NCBI GenBank assembly: GCA_033762595.1
Contig: JANRLM010000020.1
Location: 1-35,290, forward strand
Length of the DNA stretch: 35,290 nt
Direction: 5' to 3'
Source of the DNA: Rickettsiales bacterium
Lineage (GTDB): Bacteria > Pseudomonadota > Alphaproteobacteria > Rickettsiales > UBA8987
A model generated the notes under the pieces. The model saw only the letters and a program-made list of their open reading frames with translations, was not told where the DNA came from and did no database searches. The position numbers and the translations under genes were made by a program. Below are positions 9,277 to 17,259 of the stretch, piece by piece. Numbering within the stretch: the stretch's first letter is position 1; every line of letters begins with the position of its first letter.

Positions 9277-10104
9277 ATGAAAAAATCAGTTAAAATATAT
9301 ATTCTATTCGCAGTTCTTTTGCTTAATGCACAATATTTGCTTTGGGGTGGAATGAAATTTATCAATGGTGATTTTTGGGGTGGTTCTCGCTATATAAAAA
9401 ATCAACTTGAGATTGTTCCTAAAGTGCCTTCTAAAGAGATTTTCAAGGTTTCATCTTTTGGTGATGAGCAGCTGGCTTTTCGTTATTACGGTTATATGCT
9501 TCAATTTGCAGGTGATACTTTCGGCAGGGTTACGCCCCTTAAAGATTATGATTACTCAAAATTATATCAATGGTGGAAATTGCTTGATGATGTTGATAGC
9601 AAATCAGATTTGATCGTTAATATGGTTGCTTATTATTTCTCAGCAACGCAAAACCCCAAAGAGCAAGTTCCATTTGTTATAAAGTTTATTGAGGAGCATT
9701 CAGATAAAGACCCAGAAAATAAATGGTGGTGGTATGGGCAGGCTGTTTATTTAGCTAATTTCCGCTTGGAAGATAGAGATTTAGCTTTAAGAATAGCTAA
9801 AAAACTTGCTTCTTTGCCAAAAGAATTAGATTTGCCAATCTGGACAAGGCAGTTAGAGGCTTTTATATATGAAAAAACTGGTGAATATCAGCAAGCTTGC
9901 GATATTATAATCAATGTTCTTGATAATTACGGCGAATCTAAGCTTGATGAGGGTGAACTTAATTTTATCTATCATTTTATAACCGAACGAATTGGTGCAA
10001 TTATTAACGCAGAAAAATCAAAAGGAAGGATTGCATTAAGTTATGAATGCAGATATTTAGTAGAAACACAAAAAGCCTCTGACCTTCGGAAGCGATTTAG
10101 GTAG
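9277..10104 (+). CDS. Membrane-anchored helical-repeat protein of unknown function
   Basis: A 275-aa protein with an N-terminal hydrophobic anchor (about residues 6-25) and a soluble body that is mostly alpha-helical and rich in Trp, Tyr and charged residues. From about 110 the sequence alternates helix pairs (WWWYGQAVYLANF; DLALRIAKKLASL; YEKTGEYQQACDIIINVL), which looks like degenerate TPR repeats. I do not recognise a named family. It starts one base after the permease stop, so it is probably its operon partner, perhaps an extracytoplasmic or membrane-attached accessory. The TAG stop lies inside the heptamer repeat element (the GGTAGTTGGT at 10100-10109), so the original C-terminus may have been altered when that repeat arose. 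Confidence 0.7.
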   Translation: MKKSVKIYILFAVLLLNAQYLLWGGMKFINGDFWGGSRYIKNQLEIVPKVPSKEIFKVSSFGDEQLAFRYYGYMLQFAGDTFGRVTPLKDYDYSKLYQWWKLLDDVDSKSDLIVNMVAYYFSATQNPKEQVPFVIKFIEEHSDKDPENKWWWYGQAVYLANFRLEDRDLALRIAKKLASLPKELDLPIWTRQLEAFIYEKTGEYQQACDIIINVLDNYGESKLDEGELNFIYHFITERIGAIINAEKSKGRIALSYECRYLVETQKASDLRKRFR

Positions 10105-10193
10105 TTGGTTAATGGTTGATTGTTGATGGTATAATTATTTTGACAAAGCTATGCTAACCATCAACCATCAACCATCAACCATCAACCATCAAC
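10100..10193. repeat. Heptamer tandem/inverted repeat element upstream of the aminotransferase gene
   Basis: The right part is five exact tandem copies of AACCATC (10156-10190) plus AAC. The left part (10100-10130) contains imperfect reverse-complement heptamers (ATGGTTG, ATTGTTG, ATGGT), so the arms can pair around a 25-base centre that includes TATAAT (10130-10135) and TTGACA (10140-10145). It ends six bases before an ATG. The left end shares GGTAGTTGGT with the island at 17264-17273. Confidence 0.8.
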
Positions 10194-10199
10194 TAAGTT

Positions 10200-11414
10200 A
10201 TGGATTTTCCATTCAAATATGAAGAATTCCCTCGTATAAAGCGTTTACCGCCTTATGTTTTTGCGGCTGTGAATGAGGCTAAAGCCGCGGCACGCAAAAG
10301 GGGTGAGGATATTATAGATTTTGGCTTGGGTAACCCTGATTCCCCAGCACCTAAGCATGTTATAGAGAAGATGAAGCAAACCATCATCAAGCCTGATGTT
10401 CATGGTTATTCGGTTTCTCAAGGGATTTTAGGCCTAAGAAAAGCAGTTGCTGGTTATTATGAGCGAAGATTTAATGTATCGCTTGATGTTGATTCGGAAA
10501 TCGCCGTTTCACAAGGTTCAAAAGAGGGGCTTTATCACCTTGCAATTGCAATTTCAAAACCGGGCGATGTAGTGGTTGTGCCAAACCCTAGCTATCCAAT
10601 CCATACATTTGGTTTTGTGCTTGCGGAGGCATCAGTCTACTCAATAAATAGGGATTTTCAAACACCAGTTAAAGAAGATTTAATTCCAAAATTCAAAAAT
10701 GCTTTTGAGAATATTAAACCAAAACCTTTAGCGGTTATTGTGAATTTTCCATCTAACCCAACTGCTGAAACCGTCGGCCTTGATTTCTATGAGGAGATGG
10801 TTGATTTATGTCGCTTTTACGGCGTGATTTTAATCTCAGATTTAGCTTATTGTGAAACTTATTTTGATGGCGTTCCGCCACCTTCTGTAATGCAGGTGAA
10901 GAAAGCGAAGGAAGTTGCGGTTGAGTTCACAACCCTTTCTAAAACTTACTCAATGGCTGGTTGGCGTGTTGGTTTTTGTGTTGGTAATAAAGAGATTCTA
11001 AAAGCTCATAAAAGGGTAAAATCTTACCTTGATTATGGTAGTTTTACGCCAATTCAAGTTTCAGCCACTCAAGCTCTAAATGGCCCGCAAGATTGCGTAG
11101 AGGAATTTCGCAATAAATATAAACGCCGTAGAGATATTATGGTGCCAGCCTTAAGGCGTGCTGGCTGGAATGTTGCGAATCCAAATGCTTCAATGTTTAT
11201 TTGGGCGGAAATCCCAGAAAAATTCAAGGCGATGGGCTCAGTTGAATTTGCAAAATTATTACTAAAAGAAGCTAAAGTTGCTGTTTCCCCTGGTGCTGGA
11301 TTTGGCTCAAATGGTGATGGGTTTGTTAGAATTTCTCTGATTGAGAACGAGCATCGCTCTCGCCAAGCCTGCCACAACATCAAAGCCTTCTTCAAGAAAG
11401 AAGGTTTGTGTTAG
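10200..11414 (+). CDS. alaC: AlaC-like class I/II PLP-dependent aminotransferase
   Basis: A fold-type I aminotransferase of 404 aa, most similar in its motifs to the alanine-synthesising AlaC group (pyruvate + glutamate to alanine + 2-oxoglutarate). Visible motifs: DFGLGNPDSPAP (40-51), VSQGSKEGLYHL (103-114), the cofactor-pocket NFPSNPTA (182-189), SDLAYCE (213-219), and the Schiff-base lysine K248 in SKTYSMAGWRVGF (247-259), with a C-terminal FVRISLIENE carboxylate-binding arginine. Cytosolic. AlaC versus a related aspartate/LL-DAP aminotransferase cannot be settled by eye. Its leader is replaced by the heptamer repeat, with no Shine-Dalgarno seen before the ATG. It converges on infC with an 11-base gap. 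Confidence 0.85.
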   Translation: MDFPFKYEEFPRIKRLPPYVFAAVNEAKAAARKRGEDIIDFGLGNPDSPAPKHVIEKMKQTIIKPDVHGYSVSQGILGLRKAVAGYYERRFNVSLDVDSEIAVSQGSKEGLYHLAIAISKPGDVVVVPNPSYPIHTFGFVLAEASVYSINRDFQTPVKEDLIPKFKNAFENIKPKPLAVIVNFPSNPTAETVGLDFYEEMVDLCRFYGVILISDLAYCETYFDGVPPPSVMQVKKAKEVAVEFTTLSKTYSMAGWRVGFCVGNKEILKAHKRVKSYLDYGSFTPIQVSATQALNGPQDCVEEFRNKYKRRRDIMVPALRRAGWNVANPNASMFIWAEIPEKFKAMGSVEFAKLLLKEAKVAVSPGAGFGSNGDGFVRISLIENEHRSRQACHNIKAFFKKEGLC

Positions 11415-11425
11415 GAAATTATCTA

Positions 11426-12205
11426 TTAAACCTTAATGGGGCTGAAATTCTGCACTAGAGAGCCAGCTTCCATTTTTGCAGGTGCATCTGGTTTTCCGAA
11501 TTCTTTTAGTGCTTCAACGATTTCCGCCATTTTTTTATAGCCGATGTCATGGTGCGCGTTTTCTCTACCCTTGAATTTCATTGAAAACTTAACCTTATCA
11601 CCATCTTGTAAGAATTCTATAGCGTGCTTAATGCGATATTCTAAATCGTGAGGGTCCGTGTTATATCTGAGTTTTATTTCTTTAAGATGAACAATTTTTT
11701 GGTGTTTTTTAGCTTCCTTCTTTTTCTTTTGCTGCTCATAGAGGAATTTGCCTAAATCCATTATTTTACAAACTGGTGGCTCAGCATTCGGAGAAATTTC
11801 TACTAAGTCCAAATCAGCATCTTGTGCCATTGACAAAGCTTCTCTTAATGAAATAATACCTACCATTTCACCATTTTCATCAATTAAGCGAATTGGATCA
11901 GCTTTGATATATTGATTAACCTTTGGCCCGTCATTTTTAGCATTTTTTGCGTATTTATCTTCTTTTTGTGCGTTATTATCTTTTTTGAATGGTGGCCTTG
12001 AACCGCTGTTGAAAGGTGGCTTGGAGCCTGAATTGAAAGGTGGTTTTGAACCAGAGTTAAATGGCGGTTTAGAACCAGAATTAAATGGTGGCCTTGAACC
12101 AGAATTATTATTTGAATTTTGTGGTCTAGAACCGAAAGAATTATTATTCGGTTTTGGTGAAGAAGGCCTATTGAAGTTAGAGCCTTGGTTATTGTCGTTA
12201 TTTAT
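11426..12205 (-). CDS. infC: Translation initiation factor IF-3 with repetitive N-terminal extension; probable AUA start
   Basis: Binds the 30S subunit, blocks early 50S joining and proofreads the start codon. The canonical IF-3 begins about residue 95 from this start (VNQYIKADPIRLIDENGEM) and includes LDLVEISPNAEPPVCKIMD and the C-terminal domain with FKGRENAH. Before it lies an N-terminal extension of about 95 residues rich in Asn, Ser, Gly and Pro, holding five NSGS(R/K)PPF octapeptides. Bacterial IF-3 is normally about 170-180 aa; here it is 259. The frame also opens at TTG 12250, but a promoter sits on that codon (see promoter entry). ATA at 12205-12203 is in frame, five bases after AGAGAGG (12217-12211), and a non-AUG start is the hallmark of IF-3 autoregulation. 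No rpmI-rplT follows. Confidence 0.85.
   Translation of the reverse strand: MNNDNNQGSNFNRPSSPKPNNNSFGSRPQNSNNNSGSRPPFNSGSKPPFNSGSKPPFNSGSKPPFNSGSRPPFKKDNNAQKEDKYAKNAKNDGPKVNQYIKADPIRLIDENGEMVGIISLREALSMAQDADLDLVEISPNAEPPVCKIMDLGKFLYEQQKKKKEAKKHQKIVHLKEIKLRYNTDPHDLEYRIKHAIEFLQDGDKVKFSMKFKGRENAHHDIGYKKMAEIVEALKEFGKPDAPAKMEAGSLVQNFSPIKV
11987..12106 (-). repeat. Five 24-bp tandem repeats within infC
   Basis: Five consecutive 24-base units encode NSGSRPPF, NSGSKPPF (three times) and NSGSRPPF. The units differ from each other mostly at third codon positions (for example GGC/GGT/GGA and TTC/TTT choices) while the peptide stays almost constant. This is expected if the peptide is under selection and the repeats are not a fresh expansion. 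Confidence 0.95.
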
Positions 12206-12235
12206 AAAATCCTCTCTATTTGTTAAATTACTTAT

Positions 12236-12267
12236 ATTATAATGGAACAATTACCAATTTTTGTCAA
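12236..12267 (-). promoter_or_regulatory. infC promoter
   Basis: On the minus strand a perfect TTGACA (12267-12262) is followed by CATTAT (12244-12239) at 17 bases and by a perfect TATAAT (12241-12236) at 20 bases. Either -10 predicts transcription starting near 12229-12232, about 25 bases before the ATA codon and downstream of the TTG at 12250. This excludes TTG 12250 as the start for transcripts from this promoter. Confidence 0.65.
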
Positions 12268-12304
12268 GCTATTGGTTAGGTATAATCCGGCAACAAAAAC
12301 CAAC

Positions 12305-13486
12305 CTATCTATCAACTTCGCCGAAAACTATATCCATTGAGCCGAGAACCGCTACAACATCTGCAAGCATATGGCCACGACATAATTCATCCATTGCGGC
12401 AAGATGAACAAAACCCGGAGCTCTCAAGCGGCATCTATAAGGTTTATTAGTGCCATCAGCCACTACAAAAACACCAAACTCACCCTTTGGTGCTTCAACT
12501 GCCGCGTAATACTCACCCTCTGGCACATGATAGCCTTCAGTATAGAGCTTAAAGTGATGAATTAACGCCTCCATAGAGGTTTTCATAAGCTCACGACTTG
12601 GTGGCGTGATTTTTTTATCAAGAGATTTCACCGCCCCATCTGGAATTTCATTGCAAGCCTGCTTGATTATCTTAATAGACTCATACATTTCAGCGATTCT
12701 GCACAAATATCTATCATAACAATCGCCATTCTTACCGATTGGAATATCAAAATCCATTTTATCATAAACCTCATAAGGCTGAGATTTTCTAAGATCCCAA
12801 GCGATTCCAGAAGCACGAATCATTGGCCCTGAAAAACCTAAATCCAACGCTTTTTCAGCCGAAACCACGGCAATATCAACCGTTCTTTGCTTGAAAATGC
12901 GGTTTTCTGTGAGTAAATCTTCAACATCTGAAAGATATTTTGGAAATTCCTCAGCAAATTTCATAATATCTTCAAGAAGCCCATCTGGTAAATCTCTAGT
13001 AACACCACCAGGGCGGATATAAGCCGAATGCATGCGAGAGCCTGAAACCCTCTCATAAAATTCAATCACCTTTTCTCTTTCTTCAAAAAGCCAGAGCAAG
13101 GGCGTCATCGCACCAACATCAAGTGCGAAAGTAGTAACATTCATTATGTGATTAAGAATTCTTGTAAGCTCGCTGAAAATCACCCTTATATATTGTGCGC
13201 GAAGCGGAACTTGGCATTTTAGAAGCTTTTCAACGGCTAAAGCGTAAGCGTGTTCCTGACACATTGGCGAAACATAATCCAAGCGATCAAAATAAGGCAC
13301 AGCCTGCAAATAAGTTTTATGCTCAATTAATTTTTCAGTGCCTCTATGAAGAAGCCCGATGTGAGGATCAGCCCTTTCAACTATTTCACCATCAAGCTCT
13401 AGAATTAGTCTCAAAACACCATGTGCAGCTGGGTGCTGAGGGCCAAAATTGAGAGTCATATTTTTCAGAGAAACTTCTTTAGACAT
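12305..13486 (-). CDS. nuoD: NADH-quinone oxidoreductase subunit D
   Basis: The 49-kDa-type subunit of respiratory complex I, forming part of the quinone site in the peripheral arm at the inner membrane. The 393-aa length matches stand-alone alphaproteobacterial NuoD, so it is not the NuoCD fusion seen in enterics. Signatures: [17 protein letters not shown] (11-27), [16 protein letters not shown] (44-59), [11 protein letters not shown], and the C-terminal DIVFGEVDR. The GLLHRG arginine (R48) aligns with the region of NDUFS2 that is dimethylated in mitochondria. It follows nuoB after 24 bases, leaving no room for nuoC, and is followed by the infC promoter. Confidence 0.97.
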   Translation of the reverse strand: MSKEVSLKNMTLNFGPQHPAAHGVLRLILELDGEIVERADPHIGLLHRGTEKLIEHKTYLQAVPYFDRLDYVSPMCQEHAYALAVEKLLKCQVPLRAQYIRVIFSELTRILNHIMNVTTFALDVGAMTPLLWLFEEREKVIEFYERVSGSRMHSAYIRPGGVTRDLPDGLLEDIMKFAEEFPKYLSDVEDLLTENRIFKQRTVDIAVVSAEKALDLGFSGPMIRASGIAWDLRKSQPYEVYDKMDFDIPIGKNGDCYDRYLCRIAEMYESIKIIKQACNEIPDGAVKSLDKKITPPSRELMKTSMEALIHHFKLYTEGYHVPEGEYYAAVEAPKGEFGVFVVADGTNKPYRCRLRAPGFVHLAAMDELCRGHMLADVVAVLGSMDIVFGEVDR

Positions 13487-13510
13487 TATAATTTTGCTTT
13501 TGAATTAATT

Positions 13511-14095
13511 TTATACCTGCTTGTGATCAGGTGGGGTTGGCTTGCCGGTTGGCTTTCTTCTGATTATAGTATTAGTTCTTTTGATTTTATCTTGCAGTTT
13601 AAGAACACCATAAAGCAATGCTTCTGCGGTTGGTGGGCAACCCGGCACATAAACATCAACTGGAACTATCCTATCACAACCACGAACGACCGAGTAAGAA
13701 TAATGATAATATCCGCCACCATTTGCACAAGAACCCATTGAGATAACATAGCGAGGTTCCGCCATTTGATCATAAACTTTGCGTAGGGCTGGTGCCATTT
13801 TATTGGTGAGAGTTCCCGCAACTATCATAACATCTGATTGGCGAGGCGACGGGCGGAAAACCATACCAAACCTATCCAAATCGTAACGGCTCGCAGCTGT
13901 TTGCATCATTTCAACGGCACAGCAAGCCAAGCCGAAGGTCATTGGCCATAAAGAGCCACTTCTTGCCCAGTTAATGAGGTTATCAAGTTTGGCGATAACA
14001 AAGCCTTTATCAGTGATTTCCTCAGTTACGGCGTTTAAGATATAGTCTTGCTCCGCCCCTGCTGGAATCACCGGATTAATTAAGTTTTTAGACAT
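13511..14095 (-). CDS. nuoB: NADH-quinone oxidoreductase subunit B
   Basis: Holds iron-sulfur cluster N2, the last electron carrier before quinone in complex I. The 194-aa protein shows all four ligand cysteines: C58 and C59 ([10 protein letters not shown]), C123 (MGSCANGGG) and C153 (VPGCPPT). The stretch [18 protein letters not shown] (74-91) is nearly identical to mitochondrial NDUFS7; from memory the arginine hydroxylated by NDUFAF5 corresponds to R81 here. First gene of a two-gene operon with nuoD; nuoA and nuoC are absent. Its upstream region is shared with a divergent large orphan gene. No strong Shine-Dalgarno is visible; a short palindrome GCTTAATAAGC (14104-14114) lies just before the ATG. 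Confidence 0.97.
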   Translation of the reverse strand: MSKNLINPVIPAGAEQDYILNAVTEEITDKGFVIAKLDNLINWARSGSLWPMTFGLACCAVEMMQTAASRYDLDRFGMVFRPSPRQSDVMIVAGTLTNKMAPALRKVYDQMAEPRYVISMGSCANGGGYYHYSYSVVRGCDRIVPVDVYVPGCPPTAEALLYGVLKLQDKIKRTNTIIRRKPTGKPTPPDHKQV

Positions 14096-14138
14096 AAATT
14101 TATGCTTAATAAGCTATAGAATTATTAGAGTGTTCTAA

Positions 14139-14167
14139 GTAATAATCCCCCAGAACTAAAATTTCAA
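14139..14167 (-). promoter_or_regulatory. Possible nuoB promoter
   Basis: On the minus strand TTGAAA (14167-14162) is followed after 17 bases by TATTAC (14144-14139). A start near 14132 would give a leader of about 37 bases. The -10 matches consensus at four of six positions, so this is a moderate candidate. Confidence 0.35.
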
Positions 14168-14281
14168 GTTAATATATTTTTTGATTTTCCAAGAATTCTT
14201 AGATGGCAGATTAAAATTTTTCTTGCTTTTCTTGATGCCTAAATATATCGTTGCCAAAATGTAACACAATGGAGATAGGGT

Positions 14282-17230
14282 ATGGTAGCAAGAATAAGCC
14301 ATGAATATCAAAATACTGAACAAGCTATTGTAGCAGGATGGATATCAAAAGAAAATCTTGAACTAAATTCGGAATCTCTTCACAAATTTCTTAAGTTTTT
14401 AGCTGGTCATTTAAGGGATACAACATGGAGGGATGGAAAGCAAGCAAATATTAACCATTTTATAGATCACCCATCTGTTAAACTCGGTATGAAAGCTAGA
14501 GCAAGAGCGGGAGCTAGATTCATTTTAGATGAGGGCATTAAAAATATAAAAGATGAAATTGGTGGTGGAGGCTCTGCTTTAAGACCCATTGGTATTTATG
14601 GAGAAAATTCTTTTGAAAACCTTCAAGAATATGCTCAGATTTTAAGAAAAGCAGTTATTGATGAAATAGAAGTAAGGGGAAAAGGAAACCTTGCAACAGG
14701 GTTAAAAGTAATTCTTAAAGATGAAGAAAAAAATAAGAACCTAGAGGATTTAGGTATCAATGAAGATTTTTTTCAAGAAAACTTAAAAGCATCTAAGCCT
14801 AATGATTTTAGAAAAGCTTTAGAGGAAAAGCTTGATATTGGCTTATGGTCTGTATTGCATAGGGGGGCACCTGGTTATGCTTATGGTGTTGTTCATAAAG
14901 ATGATCAAAAACAACAAATTCTTTTTATGAAAAAAGAGGGTTTAGCTGTTAATAGCACTTTCAATATGAATAATTATGGAGAAGCATTTGAAGTTGCTCC
15001 AGATATTGAAGTTATGATTACTAGAGAGGAGAGATCAAATGAGAGATTTACAAATATAGAATTTAATTATTCATATAATTATTATGGTGAGGATACCTCA
15101 GAGCATAGGAGAGCTGAAATAGCAGCAGAGGAGATGATAAGCTATATCAAATTAGCAGTTAAAAAGATAGGCTTAGAAACATTTAGTGAAAATAAAGAAA
15201 AAATTCTTCTAAAGATTAAAGATTTTTCGGGAATAATTTCAGAAAATGAAGCAAATCTAATACCTGAAGTTTTTAATAGACTCTTTGAAGAAGATCTAGA
15301 ATTAAAATCTATGGGGGTTACTAAAGATTTAATTCATTTGCATCTTCATTCTCAAGGTAGGCAAAATAACGAAGGTTATCCTGCCCATCTTAATTTTATT
15401 TTTTCTTGTATAGAACAAGGTTATAGCTTTAGTATTGATGGAGCAGTTGGTCCACTTAGCGACTATTTTAGCCACCCAAATATGATCAAACTTCTTAAAA
15501 GTGCATCAAAAAGATATTTTGGGGTGTCGCCAGAGAAGGAAGATGAATTTATGCGAATGTTTAACGATGATAACATTGTAAAAATATTTAATGACTATGA
15601 GCATGATGCGAGAAAAGCCTGCGAATATGCAATGAGTAAAAGCTCCTTTACAACTGAAAAAATGCAGGCCTTAATTGATAACCCAGATCTTTTTGGAATA
15701 GCTGGGGGGGGGAAAATTGATTTTATTAAAACTATTAAGGATGAGTGCTTTGAAAGGGCTATTATAGATAAAATTTATGAAATTCAAAACTATAATAATA
15801 TTATAGAAAAAGCATTAAAAACCGCACCTGAAATAGATGAAAATGGAATTAGTATATATAAACTAGCAATTGATGATGTGAGCTATACAATAACCATAGA
15901 TTCTGATAACAAAAAAAGAATTACAAAGCAAAAGGGTGAGGTAAGTTCATCTTTTGAAATTGGAGATAAAGAAACAGCTCAATTTAAAATGTGGAAACAA
16001 TTAAAAGGAAATAATCAAATTACAAAAACTTATAATGCTAAAACGGGCAAATATGACTATAAATATGACTCAGAAAAATTTGATGATTTTTGCAAAAGAT
16101 TAGCTTTCAAGATAAATAAACCCTCTCATAGCATAATGGGCTTATATGGTTTAGTTACACCCGGCTCTTTCTACCATTCTCAGCTAGTGGCCAAATTATC
16201 TCTTAAAGTTTTTCAAGATATTGATAAATTTGATGAGGTTCTTGATGTTTCGGATGATAAAAAAAGAGAGTTTACTTTAAAAACTATAAAAATGTGTAAT
16301 TTTACCGATTTTCCAGTTTTTAGTAAAAATTTTGCACCGAAAGAAGATATGAATTTTGTAAATATTATGACGGGTGGATTTGGAGAGTTACCAGCCATAA
16401 AGCATAACTTAGATTCAGATGCTCCAATTTCATCTCAGGCATTTAGAGTTAATAAAGCAATTAGATATATGCTGAAAGAGAAAGTTTTTGGAGAAGAAAC
16501 AAACAGGATATTGAGTGCTTTTGCGAAAGGAGTAAAAGGTGAACCTAGAGATTTAGATTTTAACTCTTTTGGATCTATATTTGATGCACTAAAGGATCAA
16601 ACATTGAAACTGGAAGATGTAATTTCTCTTGCAAAAATATCAGGAAAAGATCAGGTGATTTCTGAAATTAAAGATATAATTCTTGGAAATAAAATTCCGG
16701 ATGTTAAATCTAGAATTGATATTGCTAAAAGTGAAATTTCAAAATTCATAGAAAATGGAAATTTGCCTAAGGAAGCTGAAAACGATGCATTGATTTTTCA
16801 ATTAGCACTAATTAATAACGAGCCTACAAGTAAATTTAGATTTAATCTATTAATTCCAACTTATGGAGATTCTCTAGAAAAAATGGGGGATTTTCATACC
16901 AGTATAATGAAGAAAGTTATAGATGAATTAGGGGAAGATAAATTCAATTTACTAAGATCTATTATAAAAAATATTCATCAAAAAAAAGATTCTTTAACTA
17001 AACTTGATCCAGACCTAAATCAAGTAATTAACATCTTAAGACCTATAGATGATAATTTTATTAAAAAAATTTATGGTAGCGAAGGTTATTCAAGAGAGTT
17101 TCTCCAAGATGCAAAGCAAATTCTCAAAGAATCCTTGATAAGAATAGCGTGTGGTTATAAGCAGATAGATGTTAGGGATAAAGTAGTTAAAATGACCTCT
17201 AATAGTGTTGGTGCAGGTTTAGCTGCATAA
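14282..17230 (+). CDS. Large orphan protein of unknown function (982 aa)
   Basis: I do not recognise this protein. It is soluble-looking: no signal peptide, no membrane segment, many Lys/Glu/Asp/Asn residues, with helix-rich stretches and a short strand-rich part near 534-580 (DVSYTITIDSDNKKRITKQK). Aromatic/His-rich spots include LHRGAPGYAYGVVH (192-205) and HLHLHSQGRQNNEGYPAHLNF. The C-terminus is small and neutral (SVGAGLAA). GGAG at 14271-14274, seven bases before the ATG, is one of the better Shine-Dalgarno sites here. Arginine is nearly always AGA/AGG, unlike neighbours that use CGN freely, hinting at an accessory origin. A nine-G tract interrupts codons 475-477. It stands alone between nuoB (divergent) and the repeat island. 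A secreted effector is possible but unproven. Confidence 0.85.
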   Translation: MVARISHEYQNTEQAIVAGWISKENLELNSESLHKFLKFLAGHLRDTTWRDGKQANINHFIDHPSVKLGMKARARAGARFILDEGIKNIKDEIGGGGSALRPIGIYGENSFENLQEYAQILRKAVIDEIEVRGKGNLATGLKVILKDEEKNKNLEDLGINEDFFQENLKASKPNDFRKALEEKLDIGLWSVLHRGAPGYAYGVVHKDDQKQQILFMKKEGLAVNSTFNMNNYGEAFEVAPDIEVMITREERSNERFTNIEFNYSYNYYGEDTSEHRRAEIAAEEMISYIKLAVKKIGLETFSENKEKILLKIKDFSGIISENEANLIPEVFNRLFEEDLELKSMGVTKDLIHLHLHSQGRQNNEGYPAHLNFIFSCIEQGYSFSIDGAVGPLSDYFSHPNMIKLLKSASKRYFGVSPEKEDEFMRMFNDDNIVKIFNDYEHDARKACEYAMSKSSFTTEKMQALIDNPDLFGIAGGGKIDFIKTIKDECFERAIIDKIYEIQNYNNIIEKALKTAPEIDENGISIYKLAIDDVSYTITIDSDNKKRITKQKGEVSSSFEIGDKETAQFKMWKQLKGNNQITKTYNAKTGKYDYKYDSEKFDDFCKRLAFKINKPSHSIMGLYGLVTPGSFYHSQLVAKLSLKVFQDIDKFDEVLDVSDDKKREFTLKTIKMCNFTDFPVFSKNFAPKEDMNFVNIMTGGFGELPAIKHNLDSDAPISSQAFRVNKAIRYMLKEKVFGEETNRILSAFAKGVKGEPRDLDFNSFGSIFDALKDQTLKLEDVISLAKISGKDQVISEIKDIILGNKIPDVKSRIDIAKSEISKFIENGNLPKEAENDALIFQLALINNEPTSKFRFNLLIPTYGDSLEKMGDFHTSIMKKVIDELGEDKFNLLRSIIKNIHQKKDSLTKLDPDLNQVINILRPIDDNFIKKIYGSEGYSREFLQDAKQILKESLIRIACGYKQIDVRDKVVKMTSNSVGAGLAA
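15704..15712 (+). repeat. Homopolymeric G9 tract inside the orphan gene
   Basis: Nine consecutive G bases encode Gly475-Gly476-Gly477 (GIAGGGKID) in an otherwise A+T-rich gene. All three glycines use GGG. Gain or loss of one G would shift the frame midway through the protein, as in contingency loci that phase-vary by strand slippage. It could also be a site of sequencing error. Confidence 0.9.
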
Positions 17231-17259
17231 CACCCCCCATAAAAAAATGTTGTATAGTT

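Noticed and set aside
10130-10168. Promoter inside the heptamer element
   Set aside because: TATAAT at 10130 and TTGACA at 10140 are present but neither has a partner box at suitable spacing.
10156-10193. CRISPR array
   Set aside because: The unit is 7 bp with no spacers and no cas gene nearby; it is a simple tandem repeat.
11985-12242. Repetitive open frame on the plus strand opposite infC (GGLEPEL-type repeats)
   Set aside because: It is the antisense reading of the infC repeat; infC has clear conserved IF-3 domains on the other strand.
13487-13510. A degraded nuoC between nuoB and nuoD
   Set aside because: Only 24 bases are present, too short for any remnant.
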